Part shown: one piece after another, positions 9,430 through 19,854 of the stretch
Numbering within the stretch: the first letter of the stretch is position 1
Layout: the number at the start of each line of letters is the position of its first letter
DNA from: Polydrusus tereticollis
Lineage: Eukaryota > Arthropoda > Insecta > Coleoptera > Curculionidae
Length of the DNA: 64,000 nucleotides
Assembly: GCA_963920685.1 (NCBI GenBank)
Contig: OY987329.1
Span: 36,271,520 to 36,335,519 of the forward strand
Direction of reading: 5' to 3'
Program-made: the position numbers and the translations under genes
The notes under the pieces: model-generated
Told to the model about the DNA's origin: nothing
The model's input: only the letters and a program-made list of their open reading frames with translations
Databases searched by the model: none

Positions 9430-11270
9430 TAGATTTCATACGCTCAGTGTGGGGTTGCTAGTCCTCCATCGGGTGACTTCCCGGGTGGCGGATCGGGGAA
9501 TGCCTCGCAGATATGTGTGGTACCGAGGAAATGAAATACTCGGGGCGGACCAAAACTAGCACTGTAGCGTCTTACCCAGAATGGGCGGCTACAAACAGCG
9601 TCTGTTGTCCATGTAACAGCCGGCTGGTCCGAAAGTCGGGAAAGCAGGGGGAAACTACCTGACTAAACTTCCTCCCCAGGGCATCACAGTGGATAAAACA
9701 CCAAACGCAACGGCCCTCAGTCCCGGGCACTCCCTCAATGGAGAGAGGGTGCTAAGAATCTTTCGGTTAACTCATGTCCACCAAGTAACGACGGAATGTA
9801 CAAAGCATGTACTATGCTGGAAAGGCTGCTAATATTATTAAAGAGATTAAGCGTTTGAACATTATAGATATACTAGCATGCACAGAAGTCAGATGGCCCA
9901 ATTCAGGGCACTGTAATACTGACGAGCACCGAATATACTACTCAGGTGATACTTCATTTAGAAATCGAAATGGCGTTGCTATAATTGTCAACAAAGATGT
10001 AAGCAATGCATTTACAAAGTTTCTGCCCCTTTCGGAGAGAGTCGTAATGATGAAAATTAGCGCTGGAACAATGAACATGAACATAATTTCATACTTGCCC
10101 CAATACCTGAAAGCACAGAACAGGAAATTGAACGGAAGTCAACATGATTCTTGATGATTTAATGCTAAAGTTTCAAATGGACCAGAAGAAGATATTACAG
10201 GGCATTACGAATTGAGTTTAAAAAATGATACAGGTGATCGCCTAACCCAGTTCTGTTCAGAAATGCAGTATACAATAACTAACACCTATTTTGAACTACC
10301 GCCACATGGAGAGCTCCATCCGACACACCGGACAGAATAGTAAGAAATGAAACACATTACACTATTATCAATAGGCGATTTAGAAATGGAGTCAGATCCG
10401 TTAAAAAGTACCCGGGAGCAAATATTCATTCAGACCATATACTCTTACTATCACGAGTACGATTGAAAAAGCCTCAGGAAAAATGGAGAGAAAACTATTA
10501 AAGATCATACATTAAAAGCCATAACCACACTAGAACTAAATGAGAAAATCAAAGAAGTAACTGAGCAAGCTGCTAACTAACCTGAGCTTCATATTGAAGA
10601 AACGTGGCGTAACATCAAAGACACCGTTACGTCAGTTGCTAATAATAAACTAAAACCAGATAAAATAACAAAAAGCAGGGGCGGATGACTGATCTGAAAT
10701 TTTGGATATGATGCAGAAGAAACGAGGTTACAAGAAACTCACAAGAAAATACTTAAAAAGATAAAGGAGACTACAGAAGTATGGTTTCAAAAGGAATGTG
10801 AGGAGAAACTGCAGCAGAAACATGATAGCTTAGCTTCAATCTGCAGTGAAAAATAAAAGAAGCGACTGGGATGAGAAAATCGTAGAATATCGGCATAATC
10901 CAGGATGCCCACAATATTATTTCTGAAAGGGATAGGAGGTTGCATAGATGGAAAGAGTATATTATGGAGGAGCATGGGGTACATAATCGGAGTAACATTG
11001 GGTCCGGAAATTGCACAAGACGAAGTATGTTTAGCAACTAAAAGATAAAATATCAATAAATCTCCTCGACCAGACCACGTACATAGCGAATTGCTTAAGC
11101 TGTTTGAGTATGATTAAGTAACGTTTCTAACTAGTTTACTCAACAAAATACACGAGACCGGACAACTGCCACATGAATGGCTGGTATCAACATTCATACC
11201 ACTTTCGAAGAAGAAAAATGCTACAAAACGCGAAGATCATAGAATAATTAGTCTGATGAGTAATGATTTA
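9430..11270 (+). pseudogene. RTE-like LINE: 5' leader, endonuclease domain and start of RT
   Basis: A G/C-richer leader (9430-9800) is followed by an APE-type endonuclease frame from about 9807: AGKAANIIKEIKRLNI, LACTEVRWPNSGHC, IYYSGDTSFRNRNGVAIIVN, SERVVMMKISAGTMNMNII. Later shifted frames show GPEEDITGHYELSLKNDTGD and the pre-RT block LHETGQ-like NKIHETGQLPHEWLVSTFIP followed by EDHRIISLMS near 11230-11255. The motif order matches RTE/CFDP2-like elements. Stops and frameshifts are frequent after 10150. The copy ends abruptly at about 11270, so the RT core and 3' end are missing. Confidence 0.75.
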
Positions 11271-13293
11271 AAGAGTTTTGGTTTCAGGAATGGCATATGA
11301 CGGTGTCTCAATCGGCGAGGAGAAAATATGAACACTTTTTTTAATCGATAATTTTTCTGTAACCTGGATACATATTTTATTAAACAGTCAAAAATTCCTA
11401 CATAAAAATAATTTTGAAAATATTTATAATCGCTGCCCTTTCTAAAACAAGTAACAAAAAAAACTAAAATAGGGTAAAATGGAAAAACACGTTGTAAATA
11501 TGAAGATCTCCCAACTTACCTTCGTCCAAAAGGGTATTGTTTCCAAAATACAGGACAGGTTAAATTTACTGTTTTATAAACTTCTTTTCGGTTTACCCCG
11601 TATGATACTTTTTCCAATTACAAAAAAGTTGCGTCTCCTTGACCCAAACAAACATTCCAAAAGGTTTTTCTTCGAATTCATTAAACACATATAAAGTCGT
11701 TAGCCTGGATAAACTGTGAAGGAAGGCAACAACGAGTTCAGTACGCAATAAAACATTTAAATTCAATTATCTCAGAAACCGTTGCTCCGAACAAACCTTA
11801 TCAAGTAAATATGCATTTTTTAGACAAGAGATGTTTTGAAATCAGGATGTACCTATTATTAGGAAAAGTGCTGCTGGTGCTGGTACATCGAAACTGTTAT
11901 CAGATCTGGATTTCGCATCCCAAATACCAAATTTCGTGCATTGTTACACCAAATATTTGAAAAATATAATAATCTTGTCAGAAACTATCAACTCTTGGAC
12001 TGTATAAAAATCACAACAAATTATCTAAACCGATCGTGATAAAGATTTTTTGAAACTAAGAGGCTTGAACCGCCTAGCCCCCCGCCACCCCTGATTGCGC
12101 CACTAATATCAGCTGTTTATTCACAAAAGACGACACAGTTGGATCGATAAGACATGCAGTTGTGCATTCCTGCATTACCAAGATAAAACGAACACGAAAT
12201 TTACAGAAAACAAGTTATTTATAATCTGTGTCTGAATACAAAATAAATCGTTCCTATAAACAGATAACAGATATGCAGATCGTGTGAGATAAAACTAACC
12301 AACTCGCTTGTTTACTTTGAGCCGCTTGCAAACTCGTCCAGTAATCCGTTGAATTATGGGCAGTTAGAACTTAAAAAACGGTAATGCACAAAAATGCGTT
12401 ACTTATACGTCAGGAAAGATATTTCAGAGTTAAACGCCGTTAAATGTGCGCTTGATTATAAATTTCGATTATTATAGTTACTTAAGCTTCCAGTGTAGGA
12501 AGAGCAAGGTCTATTAAATTTTACAGGTATAAGCCCTGTTTAATTTTACTTTTCAAAGTCTAAACTAAAACTATGCATTATTAGAACCCAAAATACATCA
12601 TCATTAAAAAAAATATATGGGCGAGTTCGGAATAATTCTTTATCCTACGAATTACTGTCAATGATTTATAGACACGTCCAACCCGAACGAGCATTTGTTG
12701 TGGTTTATTAATAGAAGATTGCTCCATTTCTACTAGCTTATTTGCTTGTTACCTTAATGTCAACCCCGATATTACCGCCCTTCAGAAAAAAAGTGAAACC
12801 GAATGGCCAATCATCAAGGAGTGACGTAAATAAAACTAATTTGATGAAGGCATGTGAAAGTTCTTTACTTTTTGGTTTAAAAAAATAATAAAAACGGACA
12901 GTTTCCTAAATTAACCTAAAGTCCGTCGATTTATCTAGATCTAGATGAGGATCATTGAGGATATAGGCGAACTGAAATAACCTTGTAACATTTTATTACT
13001 GTGAGAATACTGAAAATTTGGTATGGTCCGTCTCACGATACACATAAGTTACACGGTATGATCTTTAGACAGACGAAAATACGAAATTTCTGCGCATGAC
13101 GTCATGTGGGTGACATTTCTGTCAGGTTGTGCATTTGTTGATATGTAAAATATCTGTCGTTTCGAAGTATTTGTGGAATTTTATTGTTATTTGCTTAATG
13201 AAACGTATTTTATAATAATATATTGATATAAGCATTATTTACGTAAACGTAAAAGTGCTTTTAAGTTGCCTAAATTTGTGATTAACGGCTAAA
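11271..13293. other. Mostly non-coding; promoter-like region before a THAP remnant
   Basis: I found no supported gene here. A 71-codon frame at 11479-11694 has no recognisable domain and may be chance. The final 200 bases before 13294 lie immediately upstream of a THAP zinc-finger start codon and could hold its 5' untranslated region, including TGACGTCA at about 13097, a CRE-like palindrome. That reading is speculative. Confidence 0.35.
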
Positions 13294-13581
13294 ATGCCGA
13301 ATTGTGCTGTGGTACATTGTAATAACCATATAGTCAAATCTGGTCTTATCTGGCGGGTTTACGATTTAACAAAGACATACTTTCAATTTTTTTTTTCCTT
13401 TATTGCGTTTAATCATACTAACCGAATAAAATCCGTCAGACAAATATGACAGACTTATGCAATTTTGGCATGAAAGAAAAGGATAGGTATTTAATCTTCA
13501 GCGATTCACAAAAGTTTGTACCTGCCACCTTCGTCTTGATTTAAAGATGTCAGTTTTGTGACTTTGACAGTTTGTGACAAA

Positions 13582-14895
13582 ATGAAAAAATGTTCTGGGT
13601 TTTTGCATCCCCAAGCAAAAAAAATGGTACTTAATCTGATAAGCTATTTCGAAAATGCAAGAAAAAGTGGAAATTCGCCAACCAATATTCAGGAAACAGC
13701 AGCCAAAGCACTAGGAATTAGTTTAAGGGCTGTGCAGAGAATTGCGCATGAAAAAAAACATAACATAATACCCAAGAATACTAAAAAATGTAAACGAAGA
13801 AAGCCAAAGACTGAGGATTTAAGCGAAAATATTAAAATGGGAGTTCGAAATGCGATTTACGATTTATACAGATCAAAAACCAATGTAACTCTTCCAGTTT
13901 TACAAGAAACATTAAAAATTCGGGGTGTTTTGGAAATTGGACTTGAAGCGCTATCAAAATTAATAAAAAAGTTAGGTTTTCGCTATAAAAAAGACTGTAA
14001 CCGAAGATTTTTATGTGAGCAGCCACAGATAGTGAGTCAGCGTGTTCAGTTTTTAAAAAATTATACGGAGAATTACGAATCGAAATTTAGAAAAGTGGTA
14101 TTTTTAGACGAAACGTGGATATTTTTAAATGGAAGTGGTTCAAAATCTTGGCAAAATGATTCTGTGAAAAGCGTGAAAAGGAAAAAGGGATGTGGCACAG
14201 GAAAGCGGTTCATTATTTTACATGCTGGTTCTGTAACAGGATATGTTCCAGGTGCAAGCTTAATTTTTTCTTCAACATCAAAAAGTGCTGACTATCATGA
14301 TAATATGAATTGCGAAATGTTTGAAAAATGGTTAAAAGTTCAATTGATACCAAATTTGGATTCTCCGTCTTTAATTGTATTAGATACTGCATCATATCGT
14401 TCAAGAATTTTAAATAAACAGCCTACTTCATCTTGGAGGAAAAATGATATTTATGAGTGGCTTGAAAAACACAACCAAAATCCTTCACCAAATATGCTTA
14501 AATCGGAATTCCTATCAATGGCAAAGTCTCTAAAAAAACCAAGAATATACGCGCTAGATGAAATATTGTGTGAATATGGCCATGAGGTTCTACGACTGCC
14601 GCCATATCATTGCCAGTTTAACGCAATAGAATTAATATGGGCCGGGGCAAAGTCTTATTATGAAAAACATGTAGGTGATGGTCTTAAATCCGACCAAGTA
14701 CAAATAGTTTGGCAAGATTCTTTGGATCATATTACACAAGAGTACTGGAAGAAATCAGTGGAACATACAGAAATATTAATAAGGGATTGGTGGGATCGAG
14801 AACAAGTACTAGATGTCGAAGTTGCGCCAATGATAATTGCTCCATTCGAAGACGACGAGGACTTTTCAGATTTTATAAGTGATGACAGTTTTTAA
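13582..14895 (+). CDS. Sailor-like (DD~82E) transposase of the IS630/Tc1/mariner superfamily
   Basis: An uninterrupted frame of about 437 codons from the ATG at 13582 (MKKCSGFLHPQ); an upstream in-frame ATG-like start at 13558 adds only eight residues and I prefer the internal one. An N-terminal helix-turn-helix (NIQETAAKALGISLRAVQRI, about residues 30-55) is followed by a basic stretch. The catalytic domain shows FLDETWIF (first D), LIVLDTASYRS (second D; Asn of the usual DNASYHS is Thr here) and LPPYHCQFNAIELIW (E). I count 81 residues between the second D and the E, far more than the 34-37 of Tc1 or mariner and close to the spacing described for Sailor (DD82E) elements; the family name is from memory. 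The C-terminus is acidic. It is intact, flanked by matching 28-base terminal repeats, and may be or recently have been active. Confidence 0.85.
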   Translation: MKKCSGFLHPQAKKMVLNLISYFENARKSGNSPTNIQETAAKALGISLRAVQRIAHEKKHNIIPKNTKKCKRRKPKTEDLSENIKMGVRNAIYDLYRSKTNVTLPVLQETLKIRGVLEIGLEALSKLIKKLGFRYKKDCNRRFLCEQPQIVSQRVQFLKNYTENYESKFRKVVFLDETWIFLNGSGSKSWQNDSVKSVKRKKGCGTGKRFIILHAGSVTGYVPGASLIFSSTSKSADYHDNMNCEMFEKWLKVQLIPNLDSPSLIVLDTASYRSRILNKQPTSSWRKNDIYEWLEKHNQNPSPNMLKSEFLSMAKSLKKPRIYALDEILCEYGHEVLRLPPYHCQFNAIELIWAGAKSYYEKHVGDGLKSDQVQIVWQDSLDHITQEYWKKSVEHTEILIRDWWDREQVLDVEVAPMIIAPFEDDEDFSDFISDDSF

Positions 14896-14902
14896 TCTAT
14901 AA

Positions 14903-15097
14903 TTAGTTTATAAACCGTTTTCTTTGTTTACATTTTTTAGTATTCTTCGGTATTATATTATGCTTTCTTTCATGCACATTATTCTGCACAGTCCTTAAAC
15001 TAATTCCCAGTGCTTTCGCTACGGTTTCCTGCATATTGGTTGGCCAATTTCCACTTTTTCTTTCATTTTCGAAATAGTTTATCAGACTAAATGCCAT
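14903..15097 (-). pseudogene. Inverted N-terminal fragment of a sister transposase
   Basis: Minus-strand frame LINYFENERKSGNWPTNMQE and AKALGISLRTVQ, then NIIPKNTKKCKQRK, closely follows residues of the transposase at 13582-14895 but with clear differences, so it is a related copy rather than a recent duplication. Only the first 60 or so codons are present. It begins a few bases after the stop codon of the intact gene and points toward it. The flanks do not match the intact gene's upstream sequence, so this is not a simple long terminal inverted repeat. Confidence 0.75.
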
Positions 15098-15331
15098 TGA
15101 ATTTTTAGGTTTTAGTAGTAAAATTGTTAAAATAAATTACACTGTTATTATTGTCGTTTTTAATAAATACATTTAAGGTATACTATTTACAGGGATGGCG
15201 AACCAATGGCACGCGACATAAAATTTTGGCTCGCCACCGATCACAAAGTTTACTATGAATTATTATATTACGAATTGCGACGGCACGTCTATGGCCTCAT
15301 TAAACATTTCTTTAGAAAAAATGCACGTTAA

Positions 15332-15911
15332 AGCTGGATTTATAAACTCGAAAAGTTGACGAGGTTGAACTTATGTTCAAGTTGGTAAAGTTCGATATTC
15401 GAGAGTCCAGAATATGGCATTTATAAAGTCAGTAGCGAAGTTCGAAAAGTTGTTGTTTGATTGGTTGAAATTTTTGTCCAATAGAGCGATAGTGTTGTAG
15501 ATAAATTCATAATTTTGGATTAACTCTAGTAACAATAAATTAGTATCATCATTCTCTATACTGTCCATTTCTAGTTTTTCAATTTCTGACACAAAACACA
15601 ATACTAAGCTTACAACAAACAGAAAATCCAAATGACGGAAGGGCGACGTAAACAACGAAAAGACATTTGACATTTCGCTGTAACCACATGACTTTGAAAT
15701 AGCGTCTTCATTGGTTGAAACGAACCTCTCGAACTCCGAACATAAAAATTGGTTATCTGAAACTACACGGGAACTTTTCGAAACTTACGAACTTTGCACG
15801 AACTGAGTTTATAAATGGAACTGAGTGTTCCCTTTAGTTTAAATTCAACTCTTATTTCCAACGCCAACTGAACCTCAACCTCTCCAACTTTTCGAGTTTA
15901 TAAATCCAGCT
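15332..15911. mobile_element. Harbinger-type MITE, copy 1 (longest)
   Basis: The ends AGCTGGATTTATAAACTCG and its inverse are about 35 bases long, with the three-base duplication TAA at 15329-15331 and 15912-15914. A TWA duplication is the hallmark of PIF/Harbinger elements. This 580-base copy keeps a minus-strand frame (15377-15568) that the shorter copies at 17389-17649 and 41010-41152 have lost. All three share both ends, so the short ones are internal deletions of a longer parent. Confidence 0.85.
15377..15568 (-). pseudogene. Possible MADF-like N-terminus left inside the Harbinger MITE
   Basis: From the ATG at 15568 the frame reads MDSIENDDTNLLLLELIQNY then EFIYN, and later NFATDFINAIFW. 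The LLELIQNYEFIYN segment resembles the start of a MADF or Myb/SANT-like domain, the kind of accessory DNA-binding protein encoded by autonomous Harbinger elements. The match is short and by eye only. The frame runs off into the terminal repeat, so no complete domain exists here. Confidence 0.35.
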
Positions 15912-16059
15912 TAATACATAAAGATTCGCCACCCCTGTACTATTATGTACATAATGTTTGCAAAAATAATAATATTATATCTGGCTATCTTCACGACTTC
16001 ACGACAGTTAAAATAATAAAACTATGTATCTTTTCTCCGGGTATATTGATACCTACATA

Positions 16060-16165
16060 GTCTCAGAGCATTTTGATATAAGCTGTGGAATTTTCGAATT
16101 GATTTATATGATCCGTGACTTTGGACCCGCATTTTGAGACCGGTTTAGACTTTATACGTTTCTTT
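16060..16165. repeat. Internal diverged copy of the Sailor-like right end
   Basis: TTTTGATATAAGCTGTGG, TTTTCGAATTGATTTATATG and GACTTTGGACCCGC, followed by an AGACCGGTTTAGAC-like stretch, parallel the 90 bases that end the element at 16787, in the same orientation. The internal copy is clearly older by its mutations. It could mark the original end of the element or a related non-autonomous copy inserted near it. Confidence 0.65.
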
Positions 16166-17388
16166 TTCCCACTTATTTTTAGCGGGGCGCTTATAGGCTT
16201 AACAGGGGCAAAATACGTTTAAAATAAATTTGGGATTTGATACCTCACCGGCTCTAGTAGCTTTTTCTCGTTGACTTTTGAAGTAGGTAACCTATTAAAT
16301 TGGAAATACTTTTTTAGCCTGATATTACACAACAAAAATGTAGCCAATGTGTAATTTGATTTTTTTTATATTTAATTTATTATTATCTGCTGAAATAAAC
16401 GGAAAAAATTTGTTTAATTTATTTAACATTTCATCGACATTTTTGGTGGTCGCTAGTCAGGGGTTTTACTGTATATTGTTTATCTAATTTTCCACCATCA
16501 TTTTGGTTATTAAATTTGTTAAATGTAAAACTATTGTGTTAACCGTATGTAATAATACGAACGCACCCCTGAGAAATTAATTTTGGAACGAGACCCGTCA
16601 TTTTTATTATGACTGATAGTTTCAAGTTAACGGTTAACCTATTAACATTCAATTTTATGGAAAATCAGCTGTCCATATACGGCCATATTGGTTTTTATTT
16701 ACAACATTTTGATGAGCTCTGGAATTTTCGAATTGATTCATATAATCGGTGACCTTTGGACCCGCCAGATAAGACCAGATTTGACTATACCCAAAAGACT
16801 TAGGGGAGCACTATAAAGTTCTTTCGATTTCCAGAAGATCGCTAATTTATCAAAACAGTGGATTATTGCCTGTACATGCGAGGACAAAATAAATGCGAAG
16901 AATGGTAAGTTAATTTTGATTTTTTTAAAGATATTTTTATGTATTAAGTAACTATAGTTATTCAACGCGCTCTTATCTTTATTTTCTTATCAAGACTGTT
17001 ATGTTTTAGCCCGCATGTTCTGTACATTTTGAAGAGACTTGTTTTGAAGTACCATTAAAAGAACGACTTTTGGGGTACCTATGTACAAATAAATAGTTTA
17101 AAACCTGATGCAGTTCCCACATTAAATTTATTTAAAAAACGTCGAAGACCAAGTAAAGAACGCAAGGTATGATTTGCACAAAAAAGGAGACGAGAGGAAG
17201 TTAAGAATATTTTGGAAGAAAGTGTTGTTATACACACAGCATCTCTTGAACCGGAGACCTCATCGGATTTAACATGGATCCGTCTGTCAGCACTAAAGCA
17301 ACTTCTGTTTTTACAAAGACAAAGGCGTACCTATGTGTAAGTTTGTATTGTTACTTTTACTTAACTTGAACATACATGAACTGCTTTA

Positions 17389-17649
17389 AGCTGGATTTAT
17401 AAACTCGAAAAGTTGGTGAGGTTAAAGTTATGATCAAGTTTGTGAGGTTAGATATTCCGAACTCCGAGCATAAAAATTGGTTATCTCGAACTACCCGGGA
17501 AGTTTTCGAACCTTACATGAGCTTTACATGAACAATATGAACGAGTGTATAAATGGAACTGAGTGTTCCCTTTAGTTTAAATTCAACTCCTATTTCCAAC
17601 ACCGACTGAACCTCAACCTCGCCAACTTTTCGAGTTTATAAATCCAGCT
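17389..17649. mobile_element. Harbinger-type MITE, copy 2
   Basis: A 261-base element with the same ends as copy 1 (AGCTGG to CCAGCT) and a TTA duplication at 17386-17388 and 17650-17652. It has no coding capacity. It lies within the THAP remnant, between the AVPT-box piece and the coiled-coil piece, probably in a former intron. Confidence 0.85.
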
Positions 17650-17834
17650 TTAAATATAATTTATTAAGAAAAAAAAATTTCAACTTATTTATTTATTTTA
17701 AGGGAAATGGAAAATAAATAGAATTAAAAGAGCTTAGAAACAAAGTTAAGCTTTTAGACGATCAAAACAATGAACTTCGAAGAGAGGCCAAAGAAGCAAA
17801 AGTTGGGTTTAGAATTGTCCCTAGAATGCAATAA

Positions 17835-18711
17835 TGCAACAATATACAGGGTATTCCATTTTAAAAAATATAACTTTGATCTGTCACGCTTTTATGCAAC
17901 ACCCTACCCTGTATCTACGAAAATGCATTTTGCAAAAAGTTTACATTAAATCCTACAACTTTTGTATTTAACAATTTTTTCTTAATTGCGAAACAAAGAA
18001 GTTAAAGAACGAACAGTGAACACCCCCTGTACCTATTCTGAAATACCTATATTAATATTATTATTAAGAATAAAAATTTATAAAAAATCAATAATATTTT
18101 TATTATTTTGTGAGAACACTATAAACATATATAGTGAAATTATAGGTATTCAACCAGTCACCAATTCCTACATAAAAAAATTCTTTTAACCAATATGTGT
18201 CTTAAAAATATAAAATATTTAATAAAAATATATAAGCTAGTTATTAAATCTCCATTATATAGTAACAACTTAATAGAAATATTAGCTAAATTAAGTAAAA
18301 ATGTCCCAAAAGTAGCGACATATCTTAAATCTCCATTGCTTTTATATGGCAAGTGTTGAATTTTATCACCCAGCTGACGTTATTATTGTGGGAGAGAGAT
18401 AGCTATACTATGCGCAAGAGCATACCGTGTTTATGTGTATCGTGGTCCGTCTCTATCTATCTTACAAACTCATTATAAATGCTAATCCCTTACTGCCCTT
18501 ACCACCTGATCTGGGAACTCCAGGTACGGATTTATTTAAAAACTATATCATTATATTTTCTCAGTAATCCTCTTAAAATAATTAGGGTAAAATAAAATAG
18601 GTTTATTTTAGTTATTTAAATATGCTGATTTTTGGTTTTAAAATTCGGTTAGATGTTTGTATTGGTTTAGACAAGAAGTTATTTGTTGCCAATTAAACGT
18701 GACATCTAAGA
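17835..18711. other. Non-coding; one mariner-like MITE end
   Basis: At 17847 the sequence ACAGGGTATTCCATTTTAAA looks like one end of the CAGGGTG-type mariner MITEs seen elsewhere here; a second CCCTGTA lies at about 17908. The rest is very AT-rich. No gene is supported. The last 150 bases are upstream of a transposase start at 18712. Confidence 0.4.
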
Positions 18712-19854
18712 ATGTTTCGTCCGTGGGAAGAAACCAGTACGCCAAGTGGATCTATGGGTCGTGATAAAAACCAATTAAAGCGTGATATTTTATCAGTTGA
18801 CACAAAAAAAGTAATCTTCGACGTTTACATCACCCTTCTTGAACGTGGTTTTTCAAACTTTGATGCAGTAAAGGAAGTGGCAGCTTTGACACGCAGGCCA
18901 GTGAGCACAGTGTGGTTTGCTGTAAATAAACCTATAGTGGAGAGAAGAAAGAGGAAAGACTCTTTTACTTTTAAGAAACTAGACGCGACGGATGTCGATA
19001 TAATTCGTAGAAAAATATATGCCATGTACCGGGTGAGTCAACGATTGCGCGGAGTAATTTTATGCCTTGAAGATAAGATTTGTCAATAATAAGCTTTCGT
19101 ATTAAGGTATGCTTGGATATCTGCCACATTTTAAAAATATTTTGAATTATGCAGGGTGCGCCCAAAAAGTAGGGTGTCATAAAGTTACATCTTTTTAAAT
19201 GGAACACCCTATATTTTTATAGAATATTTTTGGATTTTACATAGAATTACAATTATTTTTCATTAAGTACATTATAGGTCTACACCTAATAGCTTTCGAG
19301 CTATCGAATGACACATTTGAACTTTGACAGCGTCTAGCTTTCTAACGATACGCCATAGAGCAAAACGGCTTACATGCCCCTATCTTACTTTTTTATTATG
19401 TTCTCAAAAATACCAACTTAACCGGTTAAACCGGAAGTACTATATTTCCGGATTTTGAGCTACATCCGGTTTAAACGGAAGTTAACAATTTTAGAAAGAT
19501 AGTTGAAAACTAAGATCGGGACATGTAAGCTACAGGGAATAAATTATCCCTACTTTAAAAACCCTGTTGCAAAGATTAAAAAAAGATGATACAGGAATAG
19601 TGTTGTCGTGAGACTCTAAGGAAATGTATTTTAAGAAACGGGTTTAAATTTTAAAATGAAAAAATTAACAAACGACAAGTAATTATGGAATCGGCCCGGT
19701 TAAAAAGATGGAGGATGGAATACCTAATCACAGTTCATGGATATAGACAGGATGGAAGGGATATTATTTATTTGGACAAGACGTGGTATGACACACACAA
19801 AGTTCTAGATAAAGGTTGGGTAGATTTATCGGGTCAATGCAGAACAAAAGCTCC
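18712..19854 (+). pseudogene. Sailor-like transposase copy 2, broken by a MITE and the assembly gap
   Basis: The frame from ATG 18712 (MFRPWEETSTPSG) carries an HTH-type N-terminus (KKVIFDVYITLLERGFSNFD, then EVAALTRRPVSTVWFAV). It diverges at 19030, where GTGAGT follows MYR and looks like a 5' splice donor. A MITE occupies 19154-19566. Coding resemblance resumes with KKDDTGIVLS and, from 19685, MESARLKRWRMEYL, then DGRDIIYLDKTWYDTHKVLD, where the first catalytic D is kept but the usual DETW is DKTW. The gap at 19855 removes the rest. It is a distinct lineage from the intact copy at 13582. Confidence 0.7.
19154..19566. mobile_element. MITE with CAGGG ends inside transposase copy 2
   Basis: The left end CAGGGTGCGCCCAAAAAGTA and the inverse of the right end (CAGGGTTTTTAAAGTAGGG) share the CAGGG start and an AAAGTAGGG block. 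Inside, at 19419-19475, is a cluster of CCGGTTTAAACGGAA-like motifs in both orientations. It has no coding capacity. Ends and interior resemble the widespread non-autonomous mariner-type repeats of insects; the boundaries are by eye. Confidence 0.5.

Larger units (their letters stand above)
15190..15937. mobile_element. hAT-type MITE, itself split by a Harbinger MITE
   Basis: The left end reads CAGGGATGGCGAA and the right end TTCGCCACCCCTG, an imperfect inverted pair typical of hAT elements. The flanks TACTATTTA (15181-15189) and TACTATTA (15938-15945) form a near-perfect eight-base target duplication with one extra T. Without the inner Harbinger MITE the element is only about 170 bases and non-coding. 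It sits inside the Sailor-like element. Confidence 0.8.
13331..16787. mobile_element. Sailor-like IS630/Tc1/mariner element inserted in the THAP gene
   Basis: The first 28 bases from 13331 (TAGTCAAATCTGG...) are repeated exactly, inverted, at 16760-16787. TA flanks both ends (13329-13330 and 16788-16789). Removing the element and one TA joins the THAP cysteine motif to the FFRFPED segment in frame, apart from one TAG. The element carries the intact transposase frame 13582-14895, an inverted fragment of a related transposase, a hAT MITE, and an internal copy of its own right end at 16060-16165. Its 3.46 kb length is therefore inflated by later insertions. Confidence 0.85.
13294..17834 (+). pseudogene. 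THAP zinc-finger gene remnant, split by nested transposons
   Basis: THAP proteins bind DNA through a C2CH finger; this family also includes P-element transposases, so a host gene or a mobile origin are both possible. The start MPNCAVVHCNN (13294-13330) supplies the first two cysteines. After the 3.46 kb insertion the frame resumes at 16790 with IKFFRFPEDR, then (shifted) LSKQWIIACTCEDKINAKN, a GTAAGT donor-like site at about 16910, and an exon-like piece near 17005 with CSVHFEETCFEVPLKERLL supplying C-x2-H. Next come KPDAVPTLNLFKKRRRPSKE (AVPT box, about 17105-17160) and RREEVKNILEESVVIHTASL. A coiled-coil-like piece ELKELRNKVKLLDDQNNELR ends at 17834. Stops and frameshifts show it is broken. 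A second Harbinger MITE lies between the last two pieces. Confidence 0.75.

Noticed and set aside
9060..11270. One RTE element with a twin-priming inversion
   Set aside because: Both halves contain a version of the RT start motif (NYRPISL and HRIISLM) with different surrounding sequence, so they look like two elements.
11479..11694. 71-codon plus-strand frame
   Set aside because: No domain, low-complexity composition and no supporting context.
12060..12110. C-rich stretch GCCTAGCCCCCCGCCACCCC as a hAT end
   Set aside because: No matching inverted end or target duplication was found nearby.
13558..13581. Upstream start for the intact Sailor-like transposase
   Set aside because: It adds eight residues with no likeness to relatives; the ATG at 13582 opens directly on conserved sequence.
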